Shown: positions 1 to 9,253, counted from the first letter of the stretch. The stretch: 45,001 nt of DNA from Kamptonema sp. UHCC 0994 (GCF_029167235.1 NZ_JARFTR010000142.1:1-45001); one strand, 5' to 3'. The notes: generated from the sequence alone by a model not told the origin. Numbers and translations: made by a program.

Positions 1-59
1 CTGCACTTGAGGGGAAGGGCTTACCGCACGGCGGTTTACCTTCAAATGTAATCAGTTGT

Positions 60-143
60 TCTAGCAGATGAGCTAGACTAACCGTCCCTGAGTATTTCTA
101 CTCATTTTAGGTTAAACGAATCGCACTATTGTGATTCTTAGTC
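60..143. ncRNA. candidate structured RNA or cis-element (three-way junction)
   Basis: Positions 1-284 hold no credible reading frame. Within them several perfect stems nest: GACTAA (76-81) pairs with TTAGTC (138-143) and encloses two hairpins, TGAGTA/TACTCA (89-104, loop TTTC) and GAATC/GATTC (118-137). A further hairpin TCTAGC/GCTAGA (60-77, loop AGATGA) overlaps the outer stem by two bases and could compete with it. No known riboswitch or housekeeping RNA consensus was recognised, and the strand is undetermined because stems are symmetric. It could also be the tail of an element beginning before the window. Confidence 0.3.
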
Positions 144-284
144 CAGATGTCAGCAAAGAAGAAAATTGAATGAGTTAAATTTATACTGTTAATATTATAG
201 CAGATGTTCGCGATATAGTTTCCCCAATTCTTGCACAATTAAGCGTTATAATCCTGTTGAAATTTTAATTTGATATCTGAAAGT

Positions 285-1358
285 ATGCTCAATCCTCTAT
301 TAATAAATCTATCCTTCCTAATTCCAGAACCCACAGGAATTTCCACCTACGCAACGAACGTTTTCCCCTACCTAAAATCTCTCAATCCTACCCTCCTAGT
401 TTCCCATTCAATCCCAGATTATACCTGCTATCCCGTACCCGATAACATGACTCCCGCCCAAGGAAGTAAGGGACACTTACGGCGCTTATTATGGACTCAA
501 TTTCAACTACCGCAAATTTATAAAAACCAGCAAGCAAGTTTACTTTTCTCCCCGCTACCTGAAGCACCGTTATTTTCTAAATGCCGCTACGTAGCGATGG
601 CCCACGATCTGATTCCTTTGCGCTTTCCTAAACGTTTTTCGCGCTTAACAGCTTACTTCCGTTACTATATACCACAAGTATTATCGCAGGCAGAACATAT
701 AATTTGCAACTCGGAAGCGACAGCTAAAGATATTGCAGATTTCTACAAAATACCGGATAATAAAATTACACCTATTCCTTTGGCTTACAATCCTGATAAA
801 TTTCGCTTTCTCGACTTGCCAACTAGCAATTATTTCCTTTATATCGGTCGCCATGACCATTATAAAAATTTGCAACGGGTGATTTCTGCTTTCGCCACTT
901 TGCCGAATAAATCCGATCTTGAACTGTGGCTAGCGGGCCCCGGCGATGGACTTTATACGCCACAACTGAAAGCTCAGGTTGTAGGATTAGGTTTAGAGAA
1001 ACAGGTAAGGTTTTTAGATTACGTTCCTGCTGCTGAGTTGCCAATAGTAATTAATCAGGCGATCGCACTTATTTTTCCCAGTTTGTGGGAAGGTTTCGGC
1101 TTCCCGGCCCTCGAAGCAATGGCCTGCGGTACACCGGTGATTACTTCCAACCTTTCCTCAATGCCAGAAGTCGTAGGCGATGCGGCATTGTTAGTAAACC
1201 CTTACAATATCGGCGAAATTGCTGAGGCAATGCAGGCAATTGCTGATAGTTTGGAATTGCGATCGCGCCTTCGCAGCCTTGGCTTAGCTAGATCCGCCCA
1301 ATTTAGCTGGGAAAAAACCGGTCAGGCAACTGCTATTACTATTAAACGTTATATCTAG
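285..1358 (+). CDS. GT4-family glycosyltransferase
   Basis: A retaining, GT-B fold glycosyltransferase of family 4, probably transferring a sugar from a nucleotide donor onto a growing surface glycan at the cytoplasmic face of the membrane. The N-terminal half has a typical acceptor-side start ([15 protein letters not shown]), and the C-terminal half shows the donor-side signature [18 protein letters not shown] with the E-x7-E pair, preceded by FPSLW. The start is placed at ATG 285; an upstream in-frame TTG at 270 adds only five residues. The length (about 357 residues) is normal for the family. It lies 54 bp upstream of glmM on the same strand, separated by a (GT)6 run at 1381-1392, and belongs to a group of four glycosyltransferases. 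The exact sugar and acceptor cannot be read from sequence. Confidence 0.88.
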   Translation: MLNPLLINLSFLIPEPTGISTYATNVFPYLKSLNPTLLVSHSIPDYTCYPVPDNMTPAQGSKGHLRRLLWTQFQLPQIYKNQQASLLFSPLPEAPLFSKCRYVAMAHDLIPLRFPKRFSRLTAYFRYYIPQVLSQAEHIICNSEATAKDIADFYKIPDNKITPIPLAYNPDKFRFLDLPTSNYFLYIGRHDHYKNLQRVISAFATLPNKSDLELWLAGPGDGLYTPQLKAQVVGLGLEKQVRFLDYVPAAELPIVINQAIALIFPSLWEGFGFPALEAMACGTPVITSNLSSMPEVVGDAALLVNPYNIGEIAEAMQAIADSLELRSRLRSLGLARSAQFSWEKTGQATAITIKRYI

Positions 1359-1412
1359 AGTCCGGAAATGTTATCCTCCAGTGTGTGTGTGTGATTGTTT
1401 AGAGGAGTGATT

Positions 1413-2885
1413 ATGGTACAGACACCTTCGCGCCGTCGCAGCTACCAGCTTAAAGCTGCTAACTCGCTACAGCCAGCTAAAAGCGTAAAAACTGTAGGCG
1501 CAGCAAACAGTATATCCCTACCGAATACGCCGCTATTCGGGACAGACGGCATTCGCGGCAAAGTTGGGGAATTATTAACGGCCCCCTTAGCATTGCAAAT
1601 CGGTTTTTGGGCGGGACAAGTGTTGCGCGATCGCGCTTCCCAACCGGGCCCAGTCATTCTCGGTCAAGATAGTAGAAACTCCAGCGATATGCTGGCAATG
1701 GCTTTATCAGCAGGTTTAACCGCCGCCGGCTTGGAAGTATGGAACTTGGGATTATGCCCAACCCCCTGCGTCGCCTATCTCGCCAGCGTTTCCCATGCTG
1801 TCGGCGGAGTGATGATTTCCGCTTCCCACAACCCCCCAGAGGACAACGGTATTAAGTTTTTTGGGCCGGGAGGAAGCAAACTACCTTCAGCAGTACAGCA
1901 ACAAATTGAAGCCGGAATCAGGGGTGGGGCAAATGTCGCGATCGCGAGTTCCGTTTGGGGACACCACTACCACAGATCGGAATTAATCAAAGATTACGCC
2001 GCATCGCTACACGGCCCGCTCTTGCCAGAAGTGAATTTGCAAGGAATGCGAATTGTTTTAGACTTAGCTTGGGGGGCCGCCGCCCATATCGCCCCAGAAG
2101 TTTTTGCCGAAATGGGGGCAGAAGTTATCTGCTTGCACAACAATCCCGATGGCGATCGCATTAATGTTAACTGCGGTTCAACTAATCTTAATTGCCTGCA
2201 AGCAGCAGTTTTAGAACATCAAGCAGACTTAGGATTTGCCTTTGACGGCGACGCTGACAGAGTTTTAGCCGTTGATACCAAAGGCCGACCCGTTGACGGC
2301 GATTATATTCTTTATCTGTGGGGCCAAAGGTTGCGCCAGTCCGGGCAATTGCCGGACAATTTGATTATTTCTACAGTAATGGCTAACTTGGGATTTGAGC
2401 GTGCTTGGGAACAAACAGGCGGCAAACTAATTAGAACTTCCGTCGGCGATCAGTACGTCCACGCCGAAATGGAACGTACAGGATCGAAATTGGGGGGCGA
2501 ACAATCCGGTCATATTCTCTGCCCTCATTATGGTGTCAGCGGCGACGGTTTATTAACAGCTTTGCATTTGGCATCGTTGGTTCGCAAGTCGGGAGAATCT
2601 TTAGCAGAATTAGTCGATGGTAGCTTTCAAACCTACCCCCAACTATTACGCAATGTCCGAGTTGAAGACCGAGAGAAACGGATGAGATGGCAAGAGTGCG
2701 AGGCCTTGCAGACTGCGATCGCGATCGCTACAAAGGCAATGGGAGAACAAGGACGAGTCCTCGTCCGCGCCTCTGGTACAGAACCCTTAATTCGAGTTAT
2801 GGTAGAAGCAGCCAGTGACGAATTAGTAAACCATTGGACGGAAAATTTAGTGTTAGCAGTCCAGAAACATATCGCTTTTTGCTAA
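1413..2885 (+). CDS. glmM: phosphoglucosamine mutase
   Basis: Interconverts glucosamine-6-phosphate and glucosamine-1-phosphate, the step feeding UDP-N-acetylglucosamine for peptidoglycan and surface polysaccharide. All alpha-D-phosphohexomutase landmarks are present in order: LFGTDGIRG near residue 45, the phosphoserine loop ISASHNPP with the catalytic serine at about residue 138, the metal-binding FDGDADRV loop, the sugar-specificity segment GGEQSGH typical of GlmM, and the phosphate-binding [14 protein letters not shown] near the C terminus. The start is ATG 1413, preceded by AGAGGAG at 1401-1407; an upstream in-frame GTG at 1395 is less likely. The roughly 490-residue protein is longer than typical 450-residue GlmM because of an N-terminal extension of about 40 basic and polar residues, common in cyanobacteria. 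Confidence 0.95.
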   Translation: MVQTPSRRRSYQLKAANSLQPAKSVKTVGAANSISLPNTPLFGTDGIRGKVGELLTAPLALQIGFWAGQVLRDRASQPGPVILGQDSRNSSDMLAMALSAGLTAAGLEVWNLGLCPTPCVAYLASVSHAVGGVMISASHNPPEDNGIKFFGPGGSKLPSAVQQQIEAGIRGGANVAIASSVWGHHYHRSELIKDYAASLHGPLLPEVNLQGMRIVLDLAWGAAAHIAPEVFAEMGAEVICLHNNPDGDRINVNCGSTNLNCLQAAVLEHQADLGFAFDGDADRVLAVDTKGRPVDGDYILYLWGQRLRQSGQLPDNLIISTVMANLGFERAWEQTGGKLIRTSVGDQYVHAEMERTGSKLGGEQSGHILCPHYGVSGDGLLTALHLASLVRKSGESLAELVDGSFQTYPQLLRNVRVEDREKRMRWQECEALQTAIAIATKAMGEQGRVLVRASGTEPLIRVMVEAASDELVNHWTENLVLAVQKHIAFC

Positions 2886-2890
2886 TGGCT

Positions 2891-2979
2891 AATTGGGGGT
2901 CTAGAAACCGGGTTTTTTTACGAAAATACTTCGTTAGAACCCAGAGATTTGGTAAAAACCCGGTTTCTTTCGTCCAATT
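2891..2979. repeat. long inverted repeat downstream of glmM
   Basis: AGAAACCGGGTTTTT (2903-2917) is repeated as its perfect reverse complement at 2954-2968, and outer arms AATTGG (2891-2896) and CCAATT (2974-2979) extend the pairing. The spacer is 36 bp. It could act as a transcription terminator after glmM or be a dispersed palindromic element; ACCGGGTTTTTGA-type arms recur near 36,105-36,175 around the start of an unrelated gene. Confidence 0.7.
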
Positions 2980-3049
2980 ACCAAAATATAAGTAAATCCA
3001 CCTAATTAAACATAAGATAAGAATGGCTAAAAAGCTGAATGTATAAACA

Positions 3050-3168
3050 TTCTACCTTCTACCTTCTACCTTCTACCTTCTACCTTCTACCTTCTACCTT
3101 CTACCTTCTACCTTCTACCTTCTTCCTTCTACCTTCTACCTTCTTCCTTCTTCCTTCTTCCTTCTACT
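3050..3168. repeat. STRR heptamer tract, (TTCTACC/TTCTTCC)17
   Basis: Seventeen head-to-tail heptamers: ten TTCTACC followed by a mixture of TTCTTCC and TTCTACC and ending in TTCTACT. This is a short tandemly repeated repetitive sequence of the kind dispersed in filamentous cyanobacterial genomes. It ends 5 bp before the start codon of the downstream glycosyltransferase. One frame stays open through it from ATG 3039, giving a STFYLLP heptapeptide repeat. Confidence 0.95.
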
Positions 3169-3173
3169 TAACA

Positions 3174-4178
3174 ATGAACCCTTACGAATTACCAATTCCC
3201 AATTATAAATTCCCAATTCCCATCTCTGTTGTCATACCAACATACAACCGCGAAGTACATTTGCGTGATACATTAGCAGATGTAGTTAAACAAACCTACC
3301 CAGATTTTGAAGTATTAGTAGTAGATCAAACACGCAGCCACGAAGAGGAAACTCAATCCTATTTAGAACAATTAGTAGATACAGGTAAAATCCGCTGGTT
3401 TCGAGTTAATTGGGCAAGTTTACCCGGAGCTCGTAACTATGCAGTAGAGCGTGCACTTGGGAATATAATTCTATTTATTGATGATGACGTGCAATTACCA
3501 GATGGGTTTCTAGAAAATCATGCTCGCAACTACTTAGAAAAACCCAAAATCGGAGCAGTAGCAGGGCGAGTTTTTGATAGAATGAAATTAGATGATTCTG
3601 GAGGCGATTTAAAAATAGAATATTTGCCACCAGAAGCGATGGATGCAGGTATTGGCTGGTATCATATTGACTTAGTACATACAGTAAAACCGCAGCAAAT
3701 ATTATCAGCTAGAGGCTGTAATATGTCCTTTCGTCGGGAGATTTTTATTGAACACGGTTTAAGATTTGACGAGCGATTTATGGGTAGTGCAGTGCGAGAA
3801 GAGTCAGATTTTTGTTTGAGGTTGCAGTCAATAGGTTATAAAATTTGGTACGATCCAGATGCGTATTTAATTCACTTAGGAGAAGAGACAGGAGGCTGTC
3901 ACGATATTAGTAAACGCTCGATTAAGTATCAAGTTACATTCTATCACAATCACTTCCTAATGGGGTTAAAAAATTTAACGCCTTTTCAAAATTTACGCTT
4001 TTTTGCAAAGTTATTTGATTGTCACGTCTTAGGACATCCGCCTTGCTATAAAAGCGGTTCTCCGATCAAGATTATAACTCGATTATTTTTTTACATTCTT
4101 GGGTTTATTAGCGCTCTTTTTACATTGATTTTATCCCTTTGGACTGATGGTCAAATTTATACTAACTTACGCAATTAG
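3174..4178 (+). CDS. GT2-family glycosyltransferase
   Basis: An inverting GT-A fold glycosyltransferase. The N terminus has SVVIPTYNREVHLRDTL and the acidic FEVLVVDQT strand; the metal/nucleotide DxD region is LFIDDDVQLPDGFL; the distal acceptor/base region is VREESDFCLRLQSIGY. A hydrophobic stretch near the C terminus (FFYILGFISALFTLILSL) suggests membrane attachment. The start is ATG 3174, because homology begins just after it. The frame is open back to ATG 3039, but that extension is translated heptamer repeat, and the repeat tract leaves no conventional ribosome binding site, so translation initiation is unusual. The gene is followed 36 bp later by a GT4 gene on the same strand. Confidence 0.85.
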   Translation: MNPYELPIPNYKFPIPISVVIPTYNREVHLRDTLADVVKQTYPDFEVLVVDQTRSHEEETQSYLEQLVDTGKIRWFRVNWASLPGARNYAVERALGNIILFIDDDVQLPDGFLENHARNYLEKPKIGAVAGRVFDRMKLDDSGGDLKIEYLPPEAMDAGIGWYHIDLVHTVKPQQILSARGCNMSFRREIFIEHGLRFDERFMGSAVREESDFCLRLQSIGYKIWYDPDAYLIHLGEETGGCHDISKRSIKYQVTFYHNHFLMGLKNLTPFQNLRFFAKLFDCHVLGHPPCYKSGSPIKIITRLFFYILGFISALFTLILSLWTDGQIYTNLRN

Positions 4179-4214
4179 TGGGTAATTTACCGAGCAATCA
4201 TCAATTACTAAAAG

Positions 4215-5390
4215 ATGAGAATCTTAGTTGTCAGTCACACCTATATCGTAGATATAAACCGTGAAAAATTCAAGATTTTAGCCAATCTAGAACCAGATAT
4301 TGAGGTGATAATTGTTGTACCGCGACGCTGGAAGCCAGGAGGAGTACAAAATAAAACTATTGAGACACAATTTTATCAGGAAGGTTCATTTAAGGTAGTA
4401 CCTCTGTCAAATTTAAGTCAAAACAATCAAGCTTTACTAATATTTGGCACTGATTTAATTAAATTATTACGCCAGTTTAAACCGCAACTTATCCAAGTAG
4501 AACAGGGTTCAAAATCCCTGGCATACACTCAATTAATTATCCTCAATAAGCTACTAAGTTTGAAGGCAAAAAATATATTTTTTACTTGGTGGAATTTGCC
4601 TTATAAATTAAAGTTTCCAGTTTCTTGGTTAGAAGCTTATAACCTTCAGCATACTGACGGAATTATTGCTGGCAATTTAGCTGGGGCTGAAATATTGCGT
4701 CAGCGGGGATATCCAGGGATAATTAAAGTGATGCCACAGTTAGGCGTAGATGAAAACTTATTTATGCCTGCTTCTAAAAATGCTGAATTGTCTAATTTAT
4801 TGGGGATTAAGTCTACAGATTTTGTGGTAGGATTTGTGGGGAGATTTGTGGAAGAAAAGGGTCTGTTGACGCTGGCTAAGGCATTAGCTAGTTTAAAAGA
4901 ACGTAATTGGAAATGCCTTTTAGTGGGGCGGGGAGAGTTGCGATCGCATCTAGTTGATAAAGCAACAGCATGGGGAATAAATGACAGATTAATCTGGGTA
5001 GAAACCGTTTCTCACAATCAGGTTCCCGAATATATTAACTTAATGAACGTATTAGTATTACCATCAGAGACGAGTTATAAGTTCAAAACTTTAACTACTC
5101 TTGGTTGGAAAGAACAATTCGGTCATGTTTTAATTGAAGCAATGGCTTGTCAAGTTCCGGTAATTGGTTCCAATTGTGGGGAAATTCCTCATGTAATTGG
5201 GGATGCGGGGTTAGTTTTTCCAGAGGGAAATGTAGAGGCGTTGCGAGATTGTTTGATACAATTGATGGAAGTGCCAGAGTTGGCGGCGGATTTAGGTAAG
5301 CAGGGTTATGAAAAGGTGATGGTTCATTATACTAATCAGGCATTGGCTAGGCAATTGTTAGATTTTTATCAGGAATTGTTAGAATGTTAA
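4215..5390 (+). CDS. GT4-family glycosyltransferase
   Basis: A second GT-B family 4 glycosyltransferase of about 391 residues. The nucleotide-sugar half contains VGFVGRFVEEKGLLTLAKAL, LLVGRGELRSHL and the signature EQFGHVLIEAMACQVPVIG followed by GEIPHVIGDAGLVFPEGN. The N-terminal acceptor half (MRILVVSHTYIVDINREKFK) is typical of enzymes starting with a Rossmann strand. It carries a HIP1 octamer at about 4939, so it is resident DNA, unlike the minus-strand module that follows. It probably works in the same exopolysaccharide or O-antigen pathway as its upstream GT2 neighbour; the substrate is not determinable. Confidence 0.87.
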   Translation: MRILVVSHTYIVDINREKFKILANLEPDIEVIIVVPRRWKPGGVQNKTIETQFYQEGSFKVVPLSNLSQNNQALLIFGTDLIKLLRQFKPQLIQVEQGSKSLAYTQLIILNKLLSLKAKNIFFTWWNLPYKLKFPVSWLEAYNLQHTDGIIAGNLAGAEILRQRGYPGIIKVMPQLGVDENLFMPASKNAELSNLLGIKSTDFVVGFVGRFVEEKGLLTLAKALASLKERNWKCLLVGRGELRSHLVDKATAWGINDRLIWVETVSHNQVPEYINLMNVLVLPSETSYKFKTLTTLGWKEQFGHVLIEAMACQVPVIGSNCGEIPHVIGDAGLVFPEGNVEALRDCLIQLMEVPELAADLGKQGYEKVMVHYTNQALARQLLDFYQELLEC

Positions 5391-5421
5391 ATGATTTAAC
5401 TGTTGTTTAATGGATAAATAA

Positions 5422-6075
5422 TCAGTGAATAAATTTGTTTAGTTCTACCACTAGCAAATGTACTGTTGTTGAAGGATTATCCTGTTCAGGTTTTGGCGGA
5501 TTATATGCCTCCAAAAGCCGTTTTGCGTGCTTAATTGCTTTTTCTTGTTTATCTTTCAGTTCATCATAAATTGTCGGGCAGTTTTTTTCGTACTTATGCC
5601 CCAATAAATTAGTTAACATACTTTTATAGTTCTTACGAGACATCGCAGTATCATAATAATTAAAGTGTAACAAGTACCAAAGTTCAAAAGCCTCATTGGA
5701 ATAAGCCACTTTAATGTCGTTGCTTTGAGCACGAGTTATAGCAGCATTAAAGTTTTGTGGGGGAAATGAATCGCGGTCGAATACACACCACACCTCGTCA
5801 TTATTATCAGCGCTATATTCTCCCTCTTTTTTCAACTTGATTGTTTCTTCTACTAGACTTATCGTATTTAACCCGTCTCCTTGAATATCAAGATTTATCA
5901 CCTCTTTGTTTACGGGAAAGCTTTTGAAATAGTTAGGTTCAGTTTTTTCACCTTCACAAACTATTAAAAACCATTTTCTCTGTTCTTTTGTCTCAAAAGA
6001 CCTATTAAAATAGGTATTATATGAGTTTTTTGATGATCCTTTTTCTCGTTTTTTTGATGAACGTTTATTACTCAT
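5422..6075 (-). CDS. RloB-like protein (TOPRIM-like effector of a two-gene defence candidate)
   Basis: About 217 residues. After a Lys/Ser-rich N terminus comes FLIVCEGEKTEPNYFKSF, the hallmark of RloB-family proteins, and later VWCVFDRDSFPPQ. The conserved Glu of the first motif and the DxD of the second resemble TOPRIM nuclease motifs. The family (RloB/AbiLii) is known beside RloA-type AAA ATPases in restriction loci and the AbiL abortive-infection system. The start is chosen at ATG 6075, with AGGTGA five bases upstream and an 8-bp overlap (ATGAGTAA) with the end of the upstream ATPase gene, pointing to translational coupling; a GTG nine bases earlier is the alternative. Family membership is fairly sure; nuclease activity is inferred. 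Confidence 0.8.
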   Translation of the reverse strand: MSNKRSSKKREKGSSKNSYNTYFNRSFETKEQRKWFLIVCEGEKTEPNYFKSFPVNKEVINLDIQGDGLNTISLVEETIKLKKEGEYSADNNDEVWCVFDRDSFPPQNFNAAITRAQSNDIKVAYSNEAFELWYLLHFNYYDTAMSRKNYKSMLTNLLGHKYEKNCPTIYDELKDKQEKAIKHAKRLLEAYNPPKPEQDNPSTTVHLLVVELNKFIH

Positions 6076-7357
6076 TAATTTCACCTATCAAACGGCTTAA
6101 GTCACCAATAAAAGGAATTGCCCCATACTTTCCACGAATATAATCTTTTTCTAAAGAAGCATCTTTACTTATTTTATACTCTACCAAAGAATAAAGATGA
6201 GTTGCACCCTGCCTGTATTTTTCAGTGAACCATATTTGATCTTTTCTAAACAACTTGTTGCTGAGTAGATTTGTGTCATGTGTTGTAAATATGAGTTGTG
6301 CGTTGTTCGGATTAGTCTCCTTAGAATTGAATAGACTGATAATTGCACAAGTAATTAATGGATGAAATCTTGCATCAAGTTCATCAATCAACAAAATCTT
6401 TCCGGCTTTTAATGTATCAAGTAAAGGCCCGGCTAAAGAGAACAACTTTTTAGTTCCTTCTGATTCATTGTCGTTAAGATCAAAAATTTCATTGGAAATT
6501 GGCTGTTCTTCATCATTATATTTTCTGTGAAGTGTTTTAATCGCTTTTACGTCAATTTCATGGGAGCGTATAAGGTTCCTAAACTCTTCAGGTAAAATAT
6601 TTGGTAATAATACTTCATTGATTGGAGTTTTCTCAATTTGAATATCCTCAATGCCCAAATCTAGTTTTTTTACAAAGCCAAGAATATCATCTTTGTGCTG
6701 GTTGTTTTCAAAGCTACGGATTGTGTAAGTGCGATATCCTAAATCGTTAAGCCCCGAAATCAAGTTTAATCCGTTGAACCACACCAAAATTTTCTGTGCA
6801 ATCTTGCCATTAAATTGTGCAACAACAGAAAGGAATAAAGCATTATTCCTAGTCTTATCTGTGACACCTTTACCCTCTTTGAAAGTATCGGTAAGTTTAG
6901 AAAAAGTATCTAATTCTCGTTCAAATAGCTTAACTTCCCTTGTTTTTTGTTTGTAAAATAGCCATTCAGAAATAACCTGCTCTGTATCTACCTCAAACCC
7001 GTATCTGTATATTTTCCCATCTAATCTAAAAACGATTTCAAAAAAAGATGGTTCTTTTTCTGTTTGTGTGCTTAACCGGAAACGATCAACATCGATAGGT
7101 TCTGAAATTTGTCCTTCTTTCGATGAGTTCAGAACAAAGGACTTCATAAAGTTAATGGCAGCCACAAGATTGCTCTTGCCACTTGCATTAGCTCCATAAA
7201 TTGCTGCACTTTTTAGCAGGCTTAGTTGAGCATCAATTCTAAATACATTATTTTCGTCAAGCCTTTTATCTTCGCTAGCAATCGCCGAAGCCACCATAGT
7301 GAAGGTGACAGTATCTTTGAACGATTTATAGTTTCCAACGCTGAATCCGATCAGCAT
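6068..7357 (-). CDS. RloA-like AAA/ABC-type ATPase (AAA_15/AAA_21 family)
   Basis: A 429-residue OLD/SMC-like ATPase. It begins MLIGFSVGNYKSFKD, the standard start of AAA_15 proteins, has a Walker A GANASGKS at residues 55-62, a signature-like ESEGTKKLF segment, Walker B KILLIDELDARFHP, and a switch histidine in FTTHDTNLL. The start is ATG 7357 with AGAGGA upstream; an in-frame start at 7423 would only add a non-homologous leader. It overlaps the RloB gene by 8 bp. Such ATPases are thought to sense infection and control a partner nuclease (AbiL; PARIS is a related ATPase plus TOPRIM design). The pair lies antiparallel between glycosyltransferase genes and has no HIP1 site, unlike its surroundings, suggesting acquisition by transfer. 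Confidence 0.85.
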   Translation of the reverse strand: MLIGFSVGNYKSFKDTVTFTMVASAIASEDKRLDENNVFRIDAQLSLLKSAAIYGANASGKSNLVAAINFMKSFVLNSSKEGQISEPIDVDRFRLSTQTEKEPSFFEIVFRLDGKIYRYGFEVDTEQVISEWLFYKQKTREVKLFERELDTFSKLTDTFKEGKGVTDKTRNNALFLSVVAQFNGKIAQKILVWFNGLNLISGLNDLGYRTYTIRSFENNQHKDDILGFVKKLDLGIEDIQIEKTPINEVLLPNILPEEFRNLIRSHEIDVKAIKTLHRKYNDEEQPISNEIFDLNDNESEGTKKLFSLAGPLLDTLKAGKILLIDELDARFHPLITCAIISLFNSKETNPNNAQLIFTTHDTNLLSNKLFRKDQIWFTEKYRQGATHLYSLVEYKISKDASLEKDYIRGKYGAIPFIGDLSRLIGEINE

Positions 7358-7456
7358 AAAGTCCTCTGGCAATATAAAGCAACATAATTTGCGATTTTCG
7401 CTACTTAATCTATAATAACACAACAGGCACTTCTAATTCACACAGAATGCTAAAAA

Positions 7457-8671
7457 ATGCAAATCCTCCAAATTATCCCCTCAATTTCCCTCGTCTACGG
7501 CGGCCCAAGTCAAATGGTACTAGGACTATCAGCCGCCCTTTCTAACCAAGGTATTGATGTTACAATCCTTACCACAGATTCTAACGGAGATATCGGTCAA
7601 ACTCCCTTAGATGTTCCCCTAAATCAACCAATACAGCAAGACGGATATAACATTATTTATTTCCGCTGTTCGCCCTTCCGTCGATATAAATTTTCTCTAA
7701 GTTTATTGCAATGGTTAAATAACCATATTAAAGAATTCGATCTAGCCCATATTCATGCTCTATTCTCACCAATAAGTACCGCCGCTGCTACCATTGTTAG
7801 ATATCATCATCTCCCCTATATTATCCGTCCCTGCGGTATGCTTGACCCCGCAGATTTATGCAAGAAAAAGCAACTTAAACAAATTTATGCAGCATTGTTA
7901 GAACGACCTAATTTAGCAGGCGCGGCTGCTATTCACTTCACCAGTAAACAAGAGGCGAAAATCTCAGAAAGATTCGGAATGTCTACCGCAGGTAAAATAC
8001 CGTTACCGCAAGACTTAGTAATTCCCTTGGGCGTTAAAATTAGCACTGATACTCTATCTGTTAAATCCCTTGCTAACCAGTTTTCTCTAAACTTTGTAGA
8101 CGCACAAATTCCTCAAATATTATTTATGTCCAGGATTGAACCTAAAAAAGGATTAAATCTGCTGATTCCAGCACTAGAAAAAATCCTGGCACAAGGAATA
8201 AAATTTAACTTTATCCTAGCTGGTTCTAATCCCCAAGATGCAGATTATGAAATGAAAATTAAGGAACAAATAGACAATTCACCCTTGGTAAACCATACAA
8301 CAATTACAGGATTTGTTACAGGAGAAATCAAGGCATATTTATTGCAAAATGCCGACTTATTTGTGCTACCTTCTTATTATGAAAACTTTGGTATTGCTGT
8401 AGCTGAAGCGATGGCCGCTGGTACGCCTGTGGTAATTTCAGATCGAGTACATATTTGGGAAGATATACGGCAAGCTGAAGCGGGTTGGGTTGGGCCTCTA
8501 GAAGTGGATGCGATCGCGTCTCTAATTACCATAGCACTCCTAGATGCCGATGAGCGCAAACGGCGGGGCTTAAACGGGAGAGAGTATGCGAGAAAGCATT
8601 ACAGTTGGGATGCGATCGCGCAGCAAACCATCCAAGCTTATCAACAAATTTTGAAACCGGGCAATTTTTAA
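7457..8671 (+). CDS. GT4-family glycosyltransferase
   Basis: A 404-residue GT-B glycosyltransferase. The glycine-rich N-terminal loop VYGGPSQMVLGLSAAL is typical of GT4 enzymes of exopolysaccharide clusters; the donor half has FMSRIEPKKGLNLLIPAL and the signature PSYYENFGIAVAEAMAAG with the E-x7-E pair, then WEDIRQAEAGWVGP. It is transcribed divergently from the RloA gene (100 bp between starts) and continues the plus-strand polysaccharide group interrupted by the RloAB pair. HIP1 sites occur near its end. Substrate unknown. Confidence 0.88.
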   Translation: MQILQIIPSISLVYGGPSQMVLGLSAALSNQGIDVTILTTDSNGDIGQTPLDVPLNQPIQQDGYNIIYFRCSPFRRYKFSLSLLQWLNNHIKEFDLAHIHALFSPISTAAATIVRYHHLPYIIRPCGMLDPADLCKKKQLKQIYAALLERPNLAGAAAIHFTSKQEAKISERFGMSTAGKIPLPQDLVIPLGVKISTDTLSVKSLANQFSLNFVDAQIPQILFMSRIEPKKGLNLLIPALEKILAQGIKFNFILAGSNPQDADYEMKIKEQIDNSPLVNHTTITGFVTGEIKAYLLQNADLFVLPSYYENFGIAVAEAMAAGTPVVISDRVHIWEDIRQAEAGWVGPLEVDAIASLITIALLDADERKRRGLNGREYARKHYSWDAIAQQTIQAYQQILKPGNF

Positions 8672-8701
8672 TATTGCCCAATTTCTTAATAGCTTTAAAC
8701 T

Positions 8702-9253
8702 TTAAACAGCCGCTAACTTGGAACGAATTTCAGTACCAGTATACTCCGGTACCCAACCCTCAGTACCATTAAAATAGCGTACAGCTTTAATCCGGCGACT
8801 AACTGTTAGATAAAACCAATGTTCGCTATTAGCAGGAACATTAATATATTCTTCAGATTGCACCGTCAATTCTACTTGATCGCCGCCGGGACGCACAAAC
8901 CCAAAAATGCCTTCACCTGCTACAATGTAACGAACTTCATCATCAGCATGGGTGTGGCATTGATAAAATTTAGATAGCATTCCATCTAAATTTGGAACCT
9001 CTGGATGCAGTACAATTAAATCGCGGGAATGATAGCCAGCAGTTTGCTTGAGTTCTTCAAAATAGCCATCTAAAGCTTCTAGAACTTGCTCTTTCTCGCT
9101 GTCATTAAGCACGTCTTGTGCAAGCAAATTGCGAATTTCTGGATCTTCACCAACCGGCCAACGGTTAAGTTGAATGTTAAGTTGAGCGAGTTCGCGGGAA
9201 ATGTCGCTCAGGTCAGTATAAGTTGTACCGTCTTCTAGTCGTAAAATAGCCAT
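8702..9253 (-). CDS. mtnD: acireductone dioxygenase
   Basis: Cupin-fold metalloenzyme of the methionine salvage pathway: it oxidises 1,2-dihydroxy-3-keto-5-methylthiopentene to the 2-keto acid precursor of methionine plus formate (Fe form) or to an off-pathway product (Ni form). The metal site is visible: H100 and H102 with E106 in FYQCHTHADDEVRY, and H145 in ANSEHWFYL. The flanking WPVGEDPEI and GYHSRDLIVL segments also match the family. At 183 residues it has the usual length. It faces the preceding glycosyltransferase gene with 30 bp between stops. No other methionine salvage gene is in the window. Confidence 0.93.
   Translation of the reverse strand: MAILRLEDGTTYTDLSDISRELAQLNIQLNRWPVGEDPEIRNLLAQDVLNDSEKEQVLEALDGYFEELKQTAGYHSRDLIVLHPEVPNLDGMLSKFYQCHTHADDEVRYIVAGEGIFGFVRPGGDQVELTVQSEEYINVPANSEHWFYLTVSRRIKAVRYFNGTEGWVPEYTGTEIRSKLAAV

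Noticed and set aside
3050-3168. CRISPR-like regular repetition
   Set aside because: Units are 7 bp, directly adjacent without spacers, so it is an STRR tract.
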